Position numbers and translations under genes: made by a program. Below, piece by piece: positions 31,997 through 42,515 of a DNA stretch of 64,000 nucleotides. The first letter of the stretch is position 1; the number at the start of each line of letters is the position of its first letter. A model generated the notes under the pieces. The model worked only from the letters and a program-made list of their open reading frames with translations. It had not been told where the DNA came from and did not search any database. Source of the stretch: Saccharopolyspora hordei (GTDB lineage Bacteria > Actinomycetota > Actinomycetes > Mycobacteriales > Pseudonocardiaceae); assembly GCF_013410345.1 (NCBI RefSeq), contig NZ_JACCFJ010000001.1, forward strand, positions 1,178,001-1,242,000, read 5' to 3'.

Positions 31997-34900
31997 ATGA
32001 CCGACGCTCGACCACCGCAGCCGTCGTGGGCGGAGCGCTTCCGCGGAGCCATGCTCGGCGGGGCCGTCGGCGACGCGCTCGGTGCCGGTGTGCGGACCAT
32101 GACCACCACCGAGATCCAGCAGTGGTTCGGCCCGCGGGGCGTCGTCGACTACCTGCCGGTCTACGGGCGGCGCGGTGCGGTCACCGACATCACCCAGCTC
32201 ACCGTCTTCACCATCGAAGCCCTGCTGCGGGCGCGCGCGACCGGGGAGCGCTCGGCCGTGCAGACGCTGGAGGCCAACCACCTCGCCTGGCTGCACACCC
32301 AGGGCGTGCCGTGGGCGTACGCGATGTCCAAGTACGGGCCCACCCAGCTCAGCGGCTGGCTGCTGCAGCGTCCCGAGCTGTACTCCACTCGCAACCCGGG
32401 CGGCACCGCCCTCCTCGGGTACGGCCGGCTCTCGCACCTGCCGCCCTGGTCGCAGGGCGACGGGTCCGGCAACGCGGTCATCCCGGAGGACTTCAGCGAC
32501 TGCATCCCGTGGTCCGCGCCGGTCGCCCTGTGGAGCCCCGACCTGCGCGTCGTCAACGAGGAAGCCCGGTGGGCGGCCGCCCTGCTGACGAGGAAGGGCG
32601 ACACGCTCTGCACCACGCAGCTGCACGCCGACGTGCTCGCCCAGCTGCTGCACGGGCAGGCCCTCTGGCCGGCCGTCGAGTCGTGGGAGGCGAACCGGGC
32701 CTTCGGCTTCCCGCACCCGCACGGCGCGCTGCGCATCGCGCACGCCGCCATGTTCGCGACCCGCGGCGGACGTCGCCCGACCCCCGCCCAGCTGGAGGTC
32801 GAGATCGACAACCGGAGCGGCCCGGCCGACCTCGGCATCGCGCTGGCCGCCGTCGCGGCCACCCACACCTTCGCCGACGCCGTGGTCATGGCGGTGAACC
32901 ACAGCGGGGACAGCGCCGTCACGGGCGCGCTGGCGGGCCAGCTCGCCGGGGCGATCTACGGGCCGGCCGGGATCCCCGCGCAGTGGCTGGACGAGCTCGA
33001 GCTCCGCGACGTCATCGAGACCCTCTGCGCCGACGCCACCGAAGCCTTCGCGCCGCCGCAGCAGCCGCAGTGGGCGCAGCGCTACGCCCCGGGCTCGCGG
33101 CACCTCGCCGGTGCGCCGCAACTGCCCGGCGGCCCGACGGTCGAAGGCTCCGCCGAGCAGACCACGCTCATCCCCGCCGTCCCGGCCTCGGACGACACCG
33201 ACACGCCGCCCAGCGGGTTCGCGCCGGCCCCGCCCGCCTCGGGCATCGGCGGGCCGACCTTCCCGCCGGCGCGCTCGGAGGCGCCGGTGACCGACCCGTC
33301 GGACACCGGACCGATCCCCGTGCCGCACCTGCGCTCCGCGGAGGCCGAGACGACCGCGGTGTTCCCGGCGATCGACGACCGGGAGGACACCGCGCCGCAG
33401 CCCGAGGTCCCCACGGCACCGGACGGGTCTGCTGCGGAGAGCTCCGCGGGACCGCAGCCCGACGCGGCACCGGACGAGGCGGTCGCCCGGGAGATCGCCG
33501 AGCAGGTCGTCCGCGAGTCCGCCGCGGGACCGGACGAGCGGACCGCTCCCGAGCCGGTCGGTCGCTCCGCGGACGAGGAGTTCCCCGTGGGAGGCGGCGA
33601 CGAGCCGTCGGCCGGTGCGGACCTGCCGGAGGACGTCGGCATCGTCGACAGTGGCCGGTTCGACGTGGCGGACGCCGGGGTCTTCGCGGACAACGGCGAG
33701 GTCGACGGTGCCGCCGACGTCCGCGAGTCGATCGCGCGGTTCGCGGACGGCGAGTTCTCCGGGCGGAACGGTGACGGGCCCGCGGTCGTCGACGAGCCCC
33801 GGGGCGTCGACGGCGAGACGGCGGACAGCGACCGGCTCGAGGACGGGCTCTCCGATGTGGACGGTGACGGCGCTTCGCCGGAGCCGGCGCACGACGAGCT
33901 GCCCGAGGCCGATGTCCGCGCAGCCGAGCCGATCGTGGACGACGAGGACGACGTCCCGGTCGGGAGCGGACGGCACGCGGAGTCCGAGGCGCACCAGGAC
34001 GAGGCTGCGTCCGAGCCGGCGGACGACGAGCCGGAGGAGGCCGACGACGTCCGCGAGCGGGTCGAGCTGCCCGACGCCGGTGCCACCGTGCCGCAGGTGA
34101 CCGAGGTCCCGGCGGTGGCCGACCACACCGACCCGGGAGCGGCCGACGACGATGCTGACCTGCTGGAACCCGTCGTCCCGCCGGTGGAGCGCGAGCCGGT
34201 CGACCTGGAGCCGCCCGCGCGCGCCCCGATCGACCTCGCACCGCTCGACGCGCCGACGACCGAGCCCGACGAGCCGTCGGACGACGGAGCCGACGACGAC
34301 GGGACCGCGCCAGCAGACACCGACGAGCCGCTGACCGCGGGAGCCGGTGCTGACGAGCCGCTGACCGCGGGAGCCGGTGCTGACGAGCCGTTGGAGGCGG
34401 CCGCCGCTGTGGACGAGCCGGCGGGCGCGGGCGCAGCGGCTGACGAGCCGGTCGACGAGGCAGCGGCCGATGACGAGCCGCTGGACGACGAGCCGGAACC
34501 CGCCGCCGACGAGCTCCCCGCTGACGACACCCCGGATCCCGCGCTGCCGGACGCGCCCGGTCCCGAGGCCGAGCCGACCGGGCAGGACGCTCCGGTCGGA
34601 GCGCACCAGCGCACCTCGCCGCCGCCGATCGTGCGCGGCGGGCACGCCAAGGCCGACGGCCCCGGCGACAGCGCGCCGTCGCTGACCGAGCGGGTGCTGG
34701 GCTGCTTCCTCGGCGGGGCGCTGGGCGACGCGCTGGGCTCCGACCTGGAGTTCATGACCGCCGAGGCGATCACCGCGCGCTGCGGCCCCGACGGCCCGTC
34801 CGGCCTGCGGGAGGCCTACGGCGTGCGCGGGGCGATCACCGACGACACCCAGATGACGCTGTTCACCGCCGAGGGCCTCATCCGCGGCAGCATCGCGAAC

Positions 34901-35920
34901 CGGCTGCTCGGCAGCGACGACCCGCTGCCCGAGGTGCAGCTGGCCTACCAGCGGTGGCTGCACACGCAGGGCGTGGACTGGGAGGCCGCGGCGGGACCGT
35001 TCCTCGCCGACCACCCCGCGCCCGACGGCTGGCTGGTCGAGGTGCCCGGGCTGTTCGCCACCCGCGCGCCCGGCAAGACGGTGTGGCGGGCGCTGGCCCG
35101 CTTCGGCGACGGCCACCCGGCCGGCTCCTTCGACGAGCGGATCAACGACTCCAAGGGCTGCGGTGGCGTGATGCGGGCCGCGCCGGCCGCGCTGTGGTCC
35201 ACCGACCCCGCCCAGGTGTTCCGGCTGGCCGCGCGCACCGCCGCGCTGACGCACAGCCACCCCGCGGGCTACCACTCCGCCGGGGCGCTGGCGGTGATCG
35301 TCCAGCAGGCGCTGCTCGGCCGCGGCCTCGACGACGGCGTGTGGCTGGCCCTGCAGGTCCTGGAGACCTGGGAGGACCACGAGGAGACCACCGCGGCGCT
35401 CCGGGCGGCCGTCGACCTCGCCGAGGCGGGCGTGCCGACGCCGCAGCAGGTCGCCGACCGGCTCGGCGGCGGCTGGGTCGGGGAGGAAGCGCTGGCCATC
35501 GCGGTGTGCGCGGCGCTGACCGCCGACAGCGTCGAGGAGGCGCTGCGGATCGCCGTGCACCACGACGGCGACAGCGACTCGACCGGCGCGATCTGCGGCA
35601 ACATCGTCGGCGCGCTGCACGGCGTGGCGGCGCTGCCCGTCGACTGGCTGGCCGACCTGGAGCTGCGCGACGTCGTCGAGCAGGTGGCGCTGGACTGCGT
35701 CGCCGAGTTCGGCCGGGGCGCGTTCCAGCCGGGCTCGGCCGCGATCGAGCCGCCCACCAGCGAGGACTGGAACGAGCGCTACCCGGTCCGGCTGCCCTGG
35801 TCCGCGGCGACCGAGCCGGTCGCGGCCGCGGCGGGGCCGGAGTTCCCGCGGCCCAAGCCCGCACCGCGGCGGATCAACGGCGTGATGCACGACGAGTTGT
35901 CCGAGGGGGAGGACGCATGA
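31997..35920 (+). CDS. 1307-residue two-domain ADP-ribosylglycohydrolase with long acidic linker
   Basis: I chose ATG at 31997, with GAGGGAGA upstream and 17 nt from the previous stop. Residues 10-355 form an ARH domain with partly altered metal motifs (TDITQLTVFT, D64-I65-T66, for TDDTQ, and NHSGDSAVTG at about 302-311 for NHSGDSDSTG). Residues about 375-890 are a very acidic Glu/Asp/Pro/Ala linker including a perfect 30-bp duplication. Residues about 895-1235 form a consensus ARH domain: GGALGDALG, TDDTQMTLFT (D949/D950/T951), INDSKGCGGVMRAAP and HHDGDSDSTG (D1192/D1194). It should hydrolyse ADP-ribosyl bonds in the cytoplasm. The ATGA overlap with the TNT gene shows translational coupling. 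Confidence 0.92.
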   Translation: MTDARPPQPSWAERFRGAMLGGAVGDALGAGVRTMTTTEIQQWFGPRGVVDYLPVYGRRGAVTDITQLTVFTIEALLRARATGERSAVQTLEANHLAWLHTQGVPWAYAMSKYGPTQLSGWLLQRPELYSTRNPGGTALLGYGRLSHLPPWSQGDGSGNAVIPEDFSDCIPWSAPVALWSPDLRVVNEEARWAAALLTRKGDTLCTTQLHADVLAQLLHGQALWPAVESWEANRAFGFPHPHGALRIAHAAMFATRGGRRPTPAQLEVEIDNRSGPADLGIALAAVAATHTFADAVVMAVNHSGDSAVTGALAGQLAGAIYGPAGIPAQWLDELELRDVIETLCADATEAFAPPQQPQWAQRYAPGSRHLAGAPQLPGGPTVEGSAEQTTLIPAVPASDDTDTPPSGFAPAPPASGIGGPTFPPARSEAPVTDPSDTGPIPVPHLRSAEAETTAVFPAIDDREDTAPQPEVPTAPDGSAAESSAGPQPDAAPDEAVAREIAEQVVRESAAGPDERTAPEPVGRSADEEFPVGGGDEPSAGADLPEDVGIVDSGRFDVADAGVFADNGEVDGAADVRESIARFADGEFSGRNGDGPAVVDEPRGVDGETADSDRLEDGLSDVDGDGASPEPAHDELPEADVRAAEPIVDDEDDVPVGSGRHAESEAHQDEAASEPADDEPEEADDVRERVELPDAGATVPQVTEVPAVADHTDPGAADDDADLLEPVVPPVEREPVDLEPPARAPIDLAPLDAPTTEPDEPSDDGADDDGTAPADTDEPLTAGAGADEPLTAGAGADEPLEAAAAVDEPAGAGAAADEPVDEAAADDEPLDDEPEPAADELPADDTPDPALPDAPGPEAEPTGQDAPVGAHQRTSPPPIVRGGHAKADGPGDSAPSLTERVLGCFLGGALGDALGSDLEFMTAEAITARCGPDGPSGLREAYGVRGAITDDTQMTLFTAEGLIRGSIANRLLGSDDPLPEVQLAYQRWLHTQGVDWEAAAGPFLADHPAPDGWLVEVPGLFATRAPGKTVWRALARFGDGHPAGSFDERINDSKGCGGVMRAAPAALWSTDPAQVFRLAARTAALTHSHPAGYHSAGALAVIVQQALLGRGLDDGVWLALQVLETWEDHEETTAALRAAVDLAEAGVPTPQQVADRLGGGWVGEEALAIAVCAALTADSVEEALRIAVHHDGDSDSTGAICGNIVGALHGVAALPVDWLADLELRDVVEQVALDCVAEFGRGAFQPGSAAIEPPTSEDWNERYPVRLPWSAATEPVAAAAGPEFPRPKPAPRRINGVMHDELSEGEDA
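34322..34381 (+). repeat. Perfect 30-bp tandem duplication in acidic linker
   Basis: Two exact 30-bp copies (34322-34351, 34352-34381) encode DEPLTAGAGA twice. They lie within a longer degenerate run of DEP-x-x-A-G-A units. Confidence 0.9.
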
Positions 35921-37551
35921 TCCTGGGGACCCCGATCCCCGGCACGTACGCCTTGGTCGGCGGGGAGCACCGGCAGCTGGACCAGGTGCTCGACGGCGGC
36001 GCGCTGCTCCAGGGCGAGGAGCAGCCCGTGCCGTTCGACCGGGTGGAGGCGGTGCTGTTCGCGCAGCAGGAGGAGCCCCGGCCGGCGTCGCGGGTCTTCC
36101 CGGCCCCGGCCGGCTACGGGACGTTCCCGGACCGCACCGACCAGGTGCGGGACCTGGAGCGGGCGCTGCACGAGGCGGTCGTCGCCGGGCTGCCGGAGGG
36201 CTGGCAGCGCGCGGAGGTCACCTGCACCGCGCTGGGCACCCGCGTCGAGGTCACCGCCGCGGTCACCACCGACGCCGAGCACCCGTGGATCCCCACCCAG
36301 GAGGTCGTCGACGCGCTGCGCCGGCACCGCGCCGTCTCCTACCGCCCGGACACCGGGGCGTGGACCTCGGCGCGCTTCCAGCTCGGCCAGGACGGCTCGG
36401 AGCTGCAGACCGGCCACGACGACCCGGGGTGGCAGGACGACGCCCGGGCCCACCACGACGAGCTGCGCTACCACCCGCGGACGACCGCCCCGGCCTGGCT
36501 GCTGGAGCGGGCCTGGGCGCACCACGCCGAGCAGCGCGGCGCCGACGAGCCCGCCGAGGGCGTGCGGATGGCGCCGCTGTTCGACGGGCGCGACGCCGAG
36601 GGGCGCCCCCTGGTGCACCGGCCCGCGCTGACCTCGGTCGAGAAGCAGGCGGTGCTCGAGTACCTGCACGGCGGCGAGATCCTGCTGCGCGCCTACAGCA
36701 CCGACCCCGACGAGGTGGACCCGCAGCGCCCGCCGCAGGTGCCCAAGCAGTTCCACACCGACGGCACCTGGGTGTGGCCGCTGGCGATGGCCCACTACCT
36801 GGAGGCGCACGACATCGCGCCGCCGCGCGACTTCCTCGACGACATCCGCCGCCGGGGCCACGTGCCGCCGGAGCAGGTCCCCGACCAGGCGGCCGCCGAG
36901 GCCAAGGCGCTCGTGCTCGGTGGCGACCCCGCAGCGCTGCGGCAGTACGACCCGCAGAACGCGTACGAGCTGGCCCGCGGCTTCATCAGCGCGATGGGCA
37001 TGAGCACCCGCTTCTACAGCTTCGAGGGACCGGTGGAAGGCGGCTGGACCATGCTGCCGGTCAGCGGCGGCTGGTGGTCGGTGTTCTGCACCGACGAGGG
37101 CCGGGTGCGCAACGAGCACCGCTTCCCCGACCCCGTCGCCGCCGCGGCCTACCTGATCGGTGCGATGTCGGTCACCCGGCGCCAGTTCCTGCGCGAGCCG
37201 GACGAGCCGCTGCAGGACTTCGAGTGCCGGTACGAGCCGTTCCCCGGCGAGCCGCCGCTGTCCGCCTACGACAACAAGCTCATGGTCACGCTGCGGGTCG
37301 GCGACGAGGTCGACCGGTTCGGCGAGCCGACCGGCAACACCGTGTTCGTCGCCGGCACCACGCTGCCGCAGCGGTCGGTGCCGCCGCAGCAGCAGCCCGG
37401 GGAGTACCACCGGTACCGGGTGGTCAGCGGCTTCGAGGTGGTCTCCGGGGTGGTCAAGCCCGACTTCGGCCAGGTCGGCGGGGGCACCGCCTTCGTGCTG
37501 CCCAACGACGTCGCGACCCTGGTCCAGGACGGCTGGCTGGTCGAGGTCTGA
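35917..37551 (+). CDS. TNT-domain protein (putative NAD+ glycohydrolase)
   Basis: The start is ATG at 35917, overlapping the previous stop as ATGA. A longer upstream frame is antisense noise. The 544-residue product has an N-terminal region of unknown fold and a central domain of about 120 residues with FHTDGTWVWPLAMAHYLEAH. The C-terminal domain of about 90 residues matches the tuberculosis necrotizing toxin (TNT) domain of CpnT by eye: VGDEVDRFGEPTG, LPQRSVPP, YHRYRV, FGQVGGGTAFVLP and LVQDGWLVEV. The likely catalytic residues R467, H498 and Q519 are kept. TNT degrades NAD+. No signal peptide or WXG100 domain is visible, and no IFT-like antitoxin gene follows, which is unusual for an active toxin. 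Confidence 0.85.
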   Translation: MILGTPIPGTYALVGGEHRQLDQVLDGGALLQGEEQPVPFDRVEAVLFAQQEEPRPASRVFPAPAGYGTFPDRTDQVRDLERALHEAVVAGLPEGWQRAEVTCTALGTRVEVTAAVTTDAEHPWIPTQEVVDALRRHRAVSYRPDTGAWTSARFQLGQDGSELQTGHDDPGWQDDARAHHDELRYHPRTTAPAWLLERAWAHHAEQRGADEPAEGVRMAPLFDGRDAEGRPLVHRPALTSVEKQAVLEYLHGGEILLRAYSTDPDEVDPQRPPQVPKQFHTDGTWVWPLAMAHYLEAHDIAPPRDFLDDIRRRGHVPPEQVPDQAAAEAKALVLGGDPAALRQYDPQNAYELARGFISAMGMSTRFYSFEGPVEGGWTMLPVSGGWWSVFCTDEGRVRNEHRFPDPVAAAAYLIGAMSVTRRQFLREPDEPLQDFECRYEPFPGEPPLSAYDNKLMVTLRVGDEVDRFGEPTGNTVFVAGTTLPQRSVPPQQQPGEYHRYRVVSGFEVVSGVVKPDFGQVGGGTAFVLPNDVATLVQDGWLVEV

Positions 37552-37567
37552 CCACCCGCCCGCGTCG

Positions 37568-37619
37568 CCCACCACGGCACCGTCCGTTCCGCCAGGCGGG
37601 AGGGCCTTGTCGTGGTGGG
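37568..37619 (+). terminator. Probable terminator of the accessory operon
   Basis: CCCACCACG (37568-37576) and CGTGGTGGG (37611-37619) form a perfect 9-bp outer stem. A smaller stem (TTCCG/CGGGA) can form inside the 34-nt loop. It lies 17 nt after the TNT stop codon and before the rpsL promoter. Confidence 0.55.
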
Positions 37620-37704
37620 TACAGTGGCTCCCAGAAGCAGCCGCGAGCTCGCACCTCGAGGTGGCGCACCAGCAGCGCCGGGTGATCGAGCAGGTCAAGG
37701 GGGA

Positions 37705-37741
37705 CCCCGTTTTGACCCTCTGAGAACGGGGCGGGTATCTT
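37705..37741 (+). promoter_or_regulatory. rpsL operon promoter with overlapping inverted repeat
   Basis: TTGACC (37712-37717) and TATCTT (37736-37741) are spaced by 18 nt, followed by an AT-rich start region (TTGTTTATC). The 7-bp arms CCCCGTT (37705-37711) and AACGGGG (37725-37731) flank the -35 box and could be an operator. The leader to rpsL is about 300 nt (to 38051), with no gene in it. Confidence 0.7.
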
Positions 37742-38051
37742 TGTTTATCGGACCCGACACCAATCGGGTCGATCCGCATGCCCGTGCATGACGTGGTCCC
37801 CTCCTCAGGGTGACTGCGCCAGCGCCGAGGATGTGCGGGACTCCTCTCAGCACCCCTGGGCGGGGGCGTTCCCATCGGGGCGCATCAGCGCCGCAAGGCC
37901 GAGGGGCGGGCGACACGCCCGACCTCGTGGTGCGGGGGAGTCCCGGAACACAGTGCCTGACAGGTGCTCGACGCCAGGGCACGCCGAAGCTCGAACGAGC
38001 GGCCGCTTGGTCGAGTACCAGAAGACGCGAACGCTGACAGAAAGCCGGTCC

Positions 38052-38426
38052 ATGCCCACCATCCAGCAGCTGGTCCGTAAGGGCCGCCAGGACAAGGTCA
38101 CGAAGACCAAGACTGCGGCGCTCAAGGGGAGCCCGCAGCGGCGTGGCGTGTGCACCCGCGTGTACACCACCACCCCGAAGAAGCCCAACTCGGCCCTGCG
38201 CAAGGTCGCACGTGTCAAGCTCAGCAGCGGCATCGAGGTCACGGCCTACATCCCCGGTGAGGGTCACAACCTGCAGGAGCACTCGATCGTGCTCGTGCGC
38301 GGTGGCCGTGTGAAGGACCTGCCCGGTGTGCGCTACAAGATCCTCCGCGGTTCCGCTGACACCCAGGGTGTGAAGAACCGCAAGCAGTCTCGCAGCAAGT
38401 ACGGTGCGAAGAAGGAGAAGAGCTGA
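38052..38426 (+). CDS. rpsL: 30S ribosomal protein S12
   Basis: The 124-residue S12 shapes the decoding centre. The start is ATG of [15 protein letters not shown]. The upstream in-frame extension is leader sequence. The streptomycin-relevant loops KKPNSALRK and GRVKDLPG keep the wild-type lysines (equivalents of K43 and K88), so no classical high-level streptomycin resistance is encoded. It begins the str block after a leader of about 300 nt and overlaps rpsG by one base (TGATG). Confidence 0.99.
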   Translation: MPTIQQLVRKGRQDKVTKTKTAALKGSPQRRGVCTRVYTTTPKKPNSALRKVARVKLSSGIEVTAYIPGEGHNLQEHSIVLVRGGRVKDLPGVRYKILRGSADTQGVKNRKQSRSKYGAKKEKS

Positions 38427-38896
38427 TGCCCCGCAAGGGTCCGGCCCCCAAGCGGCCGCTGCACGCCGACCCGGTCTACGGGTCGCCGCTGGTCACGCAG
38501 CTGGTCAACAAGGTCCTCGTGGACGGCAAGCGTTCGCTGGCCGAACGGATCGTCTACGGCGCACTGGAAGGCTGCCGCGAGAAGACCGGTACCGACCCGG
38601 TCGTCACGCTCAAGCGCGCCCTCGACAACGTCAAGCCGACCCTGGAGGTCCGCAGCCGCCGCGTCGGTGGCGCGACCTACCAGGTGCCGATCGAGGTGCG
38701 GGCCGGTCGGTCGACCACCCTCGCCCTGCGCTGGCTGGTCAACTACGCACGGCAGCGCCGTGAGAAGACCATGGTCGAGCGCCTGATGAACGAGCTGCTG
38801 GACGCGAGCAACGGCCTCGGCGCGAGCGTCAAGAAGCGCGAAGACACGCACAAGATGGCGGAGTCCAACAAGGCCTTCGCGCACTACCGCTGGTGA
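38426..38896 (+). CDS. rpsG: 30S ribosomal protein S7
   Basis: The 156-residue S7 nucleates assembly of the 30S head and contacts the E site. [10 protein letters not shown] and the C-terminal [17 protein letters not shown] are standard, and the length is the usual 156. The ATG overlaps the rpsL stop by one base, so translation is coupled. A 79-nt gap leads to fusA. Confidence 0.99.
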   Translation: MPRKGPAPKRPLHADPVYGSPLVTQLVNKVLVDGKRSLAERIVYGALEGCREKTGTDPVVTLKRALDNVKPTLEVRSRRVGGATYQVPIEVRAGRSTTLALRWLVNYARQRREKTMVERLMNELLDASNGLGASVKKREDTHKMAESNKAFAHYRW

Positions 38897-38975
38897 CGTC
38901 GGGTCGGCTCTTGCCCGCCTTGGCGCACCGATTCACAACAGCTTGCACCTGCTGTAGGGAACGGGGAAGAAACTC

Positions 38976-41078
38976 GTGGCACGTGACGTGCTGACAGACC
39001 TGACCAAGGTCCGCAACATCGGCATCATGGCCCACATCGATGCGGGCAAGACCACCACGACCGAGCGGATCCTGTTCTACACCGGGATCACGTACAAGAT
39101 CGGCGAGGTGCACGACGGCGCCGCGACGATGGACTGGATGGAGGAGGAGCAGAAGCGAGGGATCACCATCACCTCGGCTGCTACCACCACCTTCTGGGGC
39201 GACACTCAGATCAACATCATCGACACCCCGGGCCACGTCGACTTCACCGTCGAGGTGGAGCGCTCGCTGCGCGTGCTGGACGGCGCGGTCGCGGTGTTCG
39301 ACGGCAAGGAGGGTGTCGAGCCGCAGTCCGAGCAGGTCTGGCGCCAGGCGGACAAGTACGGCGTCCCGCGCATCTGCTTCGTCAACAAGATGGACAAGCT
39401 GGGCGCGGACTTCTACTACACCGTCAGCACCATCGAGGAGCGCCTCAACGCCAAGCCGCTGGTGCTGCAGCTGCCGATCGGTGCGGAGTCCGACTTCGAG
39501 GGCGTCATCGACCTCGTCCGCATGAAGGCGCTGACCTGGCGCGGTGATGTCAAGAAGGGCACCGACTACGAGGTCGAGGACATCCCGGCCGAGCTCGCCG
39601 AGAAGGCCGCGGAGTACCGCGAGAAGCTGGTCGAGGCCGTCGCGGAGACCGACGAAGAGCTGATGGAGGCCTACTTCGGCGGCGAGGAGCTGACCGAGGA
39701 GCAGATCAAGAACGGCGTCCGCCAGCTCACCATCAACCGCGAGGCCTTCCCGGTCCTGTGCGGCACCGCGTTCAAGAACAAGGGCGTGCAGCCCATGCTC
39801 GACGCGGTGGTCGACTACCTGCCGTCGCCGCTGGACGTCCCGCCGGTGCAGGGCACCCTGCAGGACGGCGAGACCCCGGCCGAGCGCAAGCCGAGCATCG
39901 ACGAGCCGTTCGCCGCGCTGGTCTCCAAGGTCGCGGTGCACCCGTTCTTCGGCAAGCTGACCTACGTCCGCGTCTACTCGGGCAAGGTCGCCTCCGGTGC
40001 CCAGGTCATCAACTCGACCAAGGGCAAGAAGGAGCGCATCGGGAAGATGTTCCAGATGCACTCCAACAAGGAGAACCCGGTCGAGGAGATCCAGGCCGGT
40101 CACATCTACGCGGTCATCGGGCTCAAGGACACCACCACCGGTGACACGCTGTGCGACCCGGCCCACCCGATCGTGCTCGAGTCGATGACCTTCCCGGAGC
40201 CGGTCATCGAGGTGGCCATCGAGCCGAAGACGAAGGCCGACCAGGAGAAGCTGTCCACGGCGATCCAGAAGCTCGCCGAGGAAGACCCCACGTTCCAGGT
40301 CAAGCTGGACGAGGAGACCGGTCAGACCATCATCGCCGGCATGGGCGAGCTGCACCTCGAGGTGCTGGTCAACCGGATGAAGAGCGACTTCAAGGTCGAG
40401 GCGAACATCGGTAAGCCGCAGGTCGCCTACCGTGAGACGATTCGCAAGTCGATCGAGAAGTACGAGTACACGCACAAGAAGCAGACCGGTGGCTCCGGTC
40501 AGTTCGCGCGCGTGATCATCGCCCTCGACCCGATCGAGCAGGGTTCCGACGCCCCGACCTACGAGTTCGAGAACAAGGTCACCGGTGGCCGGATCCCGCG
40601 GGAGTACATCCCGTCGGTCGACCAGGGTGCGCAGGACGCGATGCAGTACGGCGTGCTGGCCGGCTACCCGCTGGTCGGTGTGAAGGTGACCTTGCTCGAC
40701 GGCCAGTACCACGAGGTCGACTCCTCGGAGATGGCCTTCAAGGTCGCGGGTTCGATGGCGCTGAAGGAAGCCGCTGCCAAGGCCTCCCCGACGCTGCTCG
40801 AACCGATGATGGCGGTCGAGGTGACCACGCCCGAGGACTACATGGGCGAGGTCATCGGCGACCTGAACTCCCGCCGTGGCCACATCCAGGCCATGGAGGA
40901 GCGCAGCGGTACCCGCGTCGTCAAGGCCCTCGTGCCGCTGTCGGAGATGTTCGGGTACGTCGGCGACCTGCGGTCCAAGACCCAGGGGCGCGCCAACTAC
41001 TCGATGGTGTTCGACTCCTACGCCGAGGTTCCTTCGAACGTGGCAAAGGAGATCATCGCCAAGGCAACGGGCGAGTGA
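38976..41078 (+). CDS. fusA: Elongation factor G
   Basis: The 700-residue translocation GTPase has a GTG start behind GAACGGGGAAG. The G1 motif AHIDAGKTT, the G3 motif DTPGHVDF and the G4 motif NKMDKLG are in place. Domains II-V follow at normal length, including GGSGQFARV in domain IV. A short inverted repeat (ACAGC, GCTGT) sits in the 79-nt leader after rpsG. Nothing suggests a resistance-type paralogue. Confidence 0.99.
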   Translation: MARDVLTDLTKVRNIGIMAHIDAGKTTTTERILFYTGITYKIGEVHDGAATMDWMEEEQKRGITITSAATTTFWGDTQINIIDTPGHVDFTVEVERSLRVLDGAVAVFDGKEGVEPQSEQVWRQADKYGVPRICFVNKMDKLGADFYYTVSTIEERLNAKPLVLQLPIGAESDFEGVIDLVRMKALTWRGDVKKGTDYEVEDIPAELAEKAAEYREKLVEAVAETDEELMEAYFGGEELTEEQIKNGVRQLTINREAFPVLCGTAFKNKGVQPMLDAVVDYLPSPLDVPPVQGTLQDGETPAERKPSIDEPFAALVSKVAVHPFFGKLTYVRVYSGKVASGAQVINSTKGKKERIGKMFQMHSNKENPVEEIQAGHIYAVIGLKDTTTGDTLCDPAHPIVLESMTFPEPVIEVAIEPKTKADQEKLSTAIQKLAEEDPTFQVKLDEETGQTIIAGMGELHLEVLVNRMKSDFKVEANIGKPQVAYRETIRKSIEKYEYTHKKQTGGSGQFARVIIALDPIEQGSDAPTYEFENKVTGGRIPREYIPSVDQGAQDAMQYGVLAGYPLVGVKVTLLDGQYHEVDSSEMAFKVAGSMALKEAAAKASPTLLEPMMAVEVTTPEDYMGEVIGDLNSRRGHIQAMEERSGTRVVKALVPLSEMFGYVGDLRSKTQGRANYSMVFDSYAEVPSNVAKEIIAKATGE

Positions 41079-41279
41079 CCCGCGGCTCGGTCCCGGGCTG
41101 ACCGGGCCGGGCGTGGGCGACGCCTCGCGAAGGCGACCGGGGAGCAATCCCCTCCAGTTCGGCGGCGTGCGGGCCGCCACCCGCCAGGACGGCGGTCCGC
41201 GCGTCACCTACCCGACAGGACTCCGCCTGGCACACCAAGTCGTACGGCGGAAAGTCAACAAGTCCAGGAGGACAATCCA

Positions 41280-42473
<1,194 letters not shown>

Positions 42474-42479
42474 CGTGGC

Positions 42480-42515
42480 GAGGACCCGCCTCCGCTCCGG
42501 CGGGGGCGGGTCCTC
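42480..42515 (+). terminator. tuf terminator
   Basis: An 11-bp perfect stem, GAGGACCCGCC (42480-42490) with GGCGGGTCCTC (42505-42515), encloses a 14-nt loop and begins 7 nt after the tuf stop codon. Confidence 0.9.

Noticed and set aside
38052-38426. Streptomycin-resistance allele of rpsL
   Set aside because: The lysines at the positions equivalent to K43 and K88 are present, so the sequence is wild-type.
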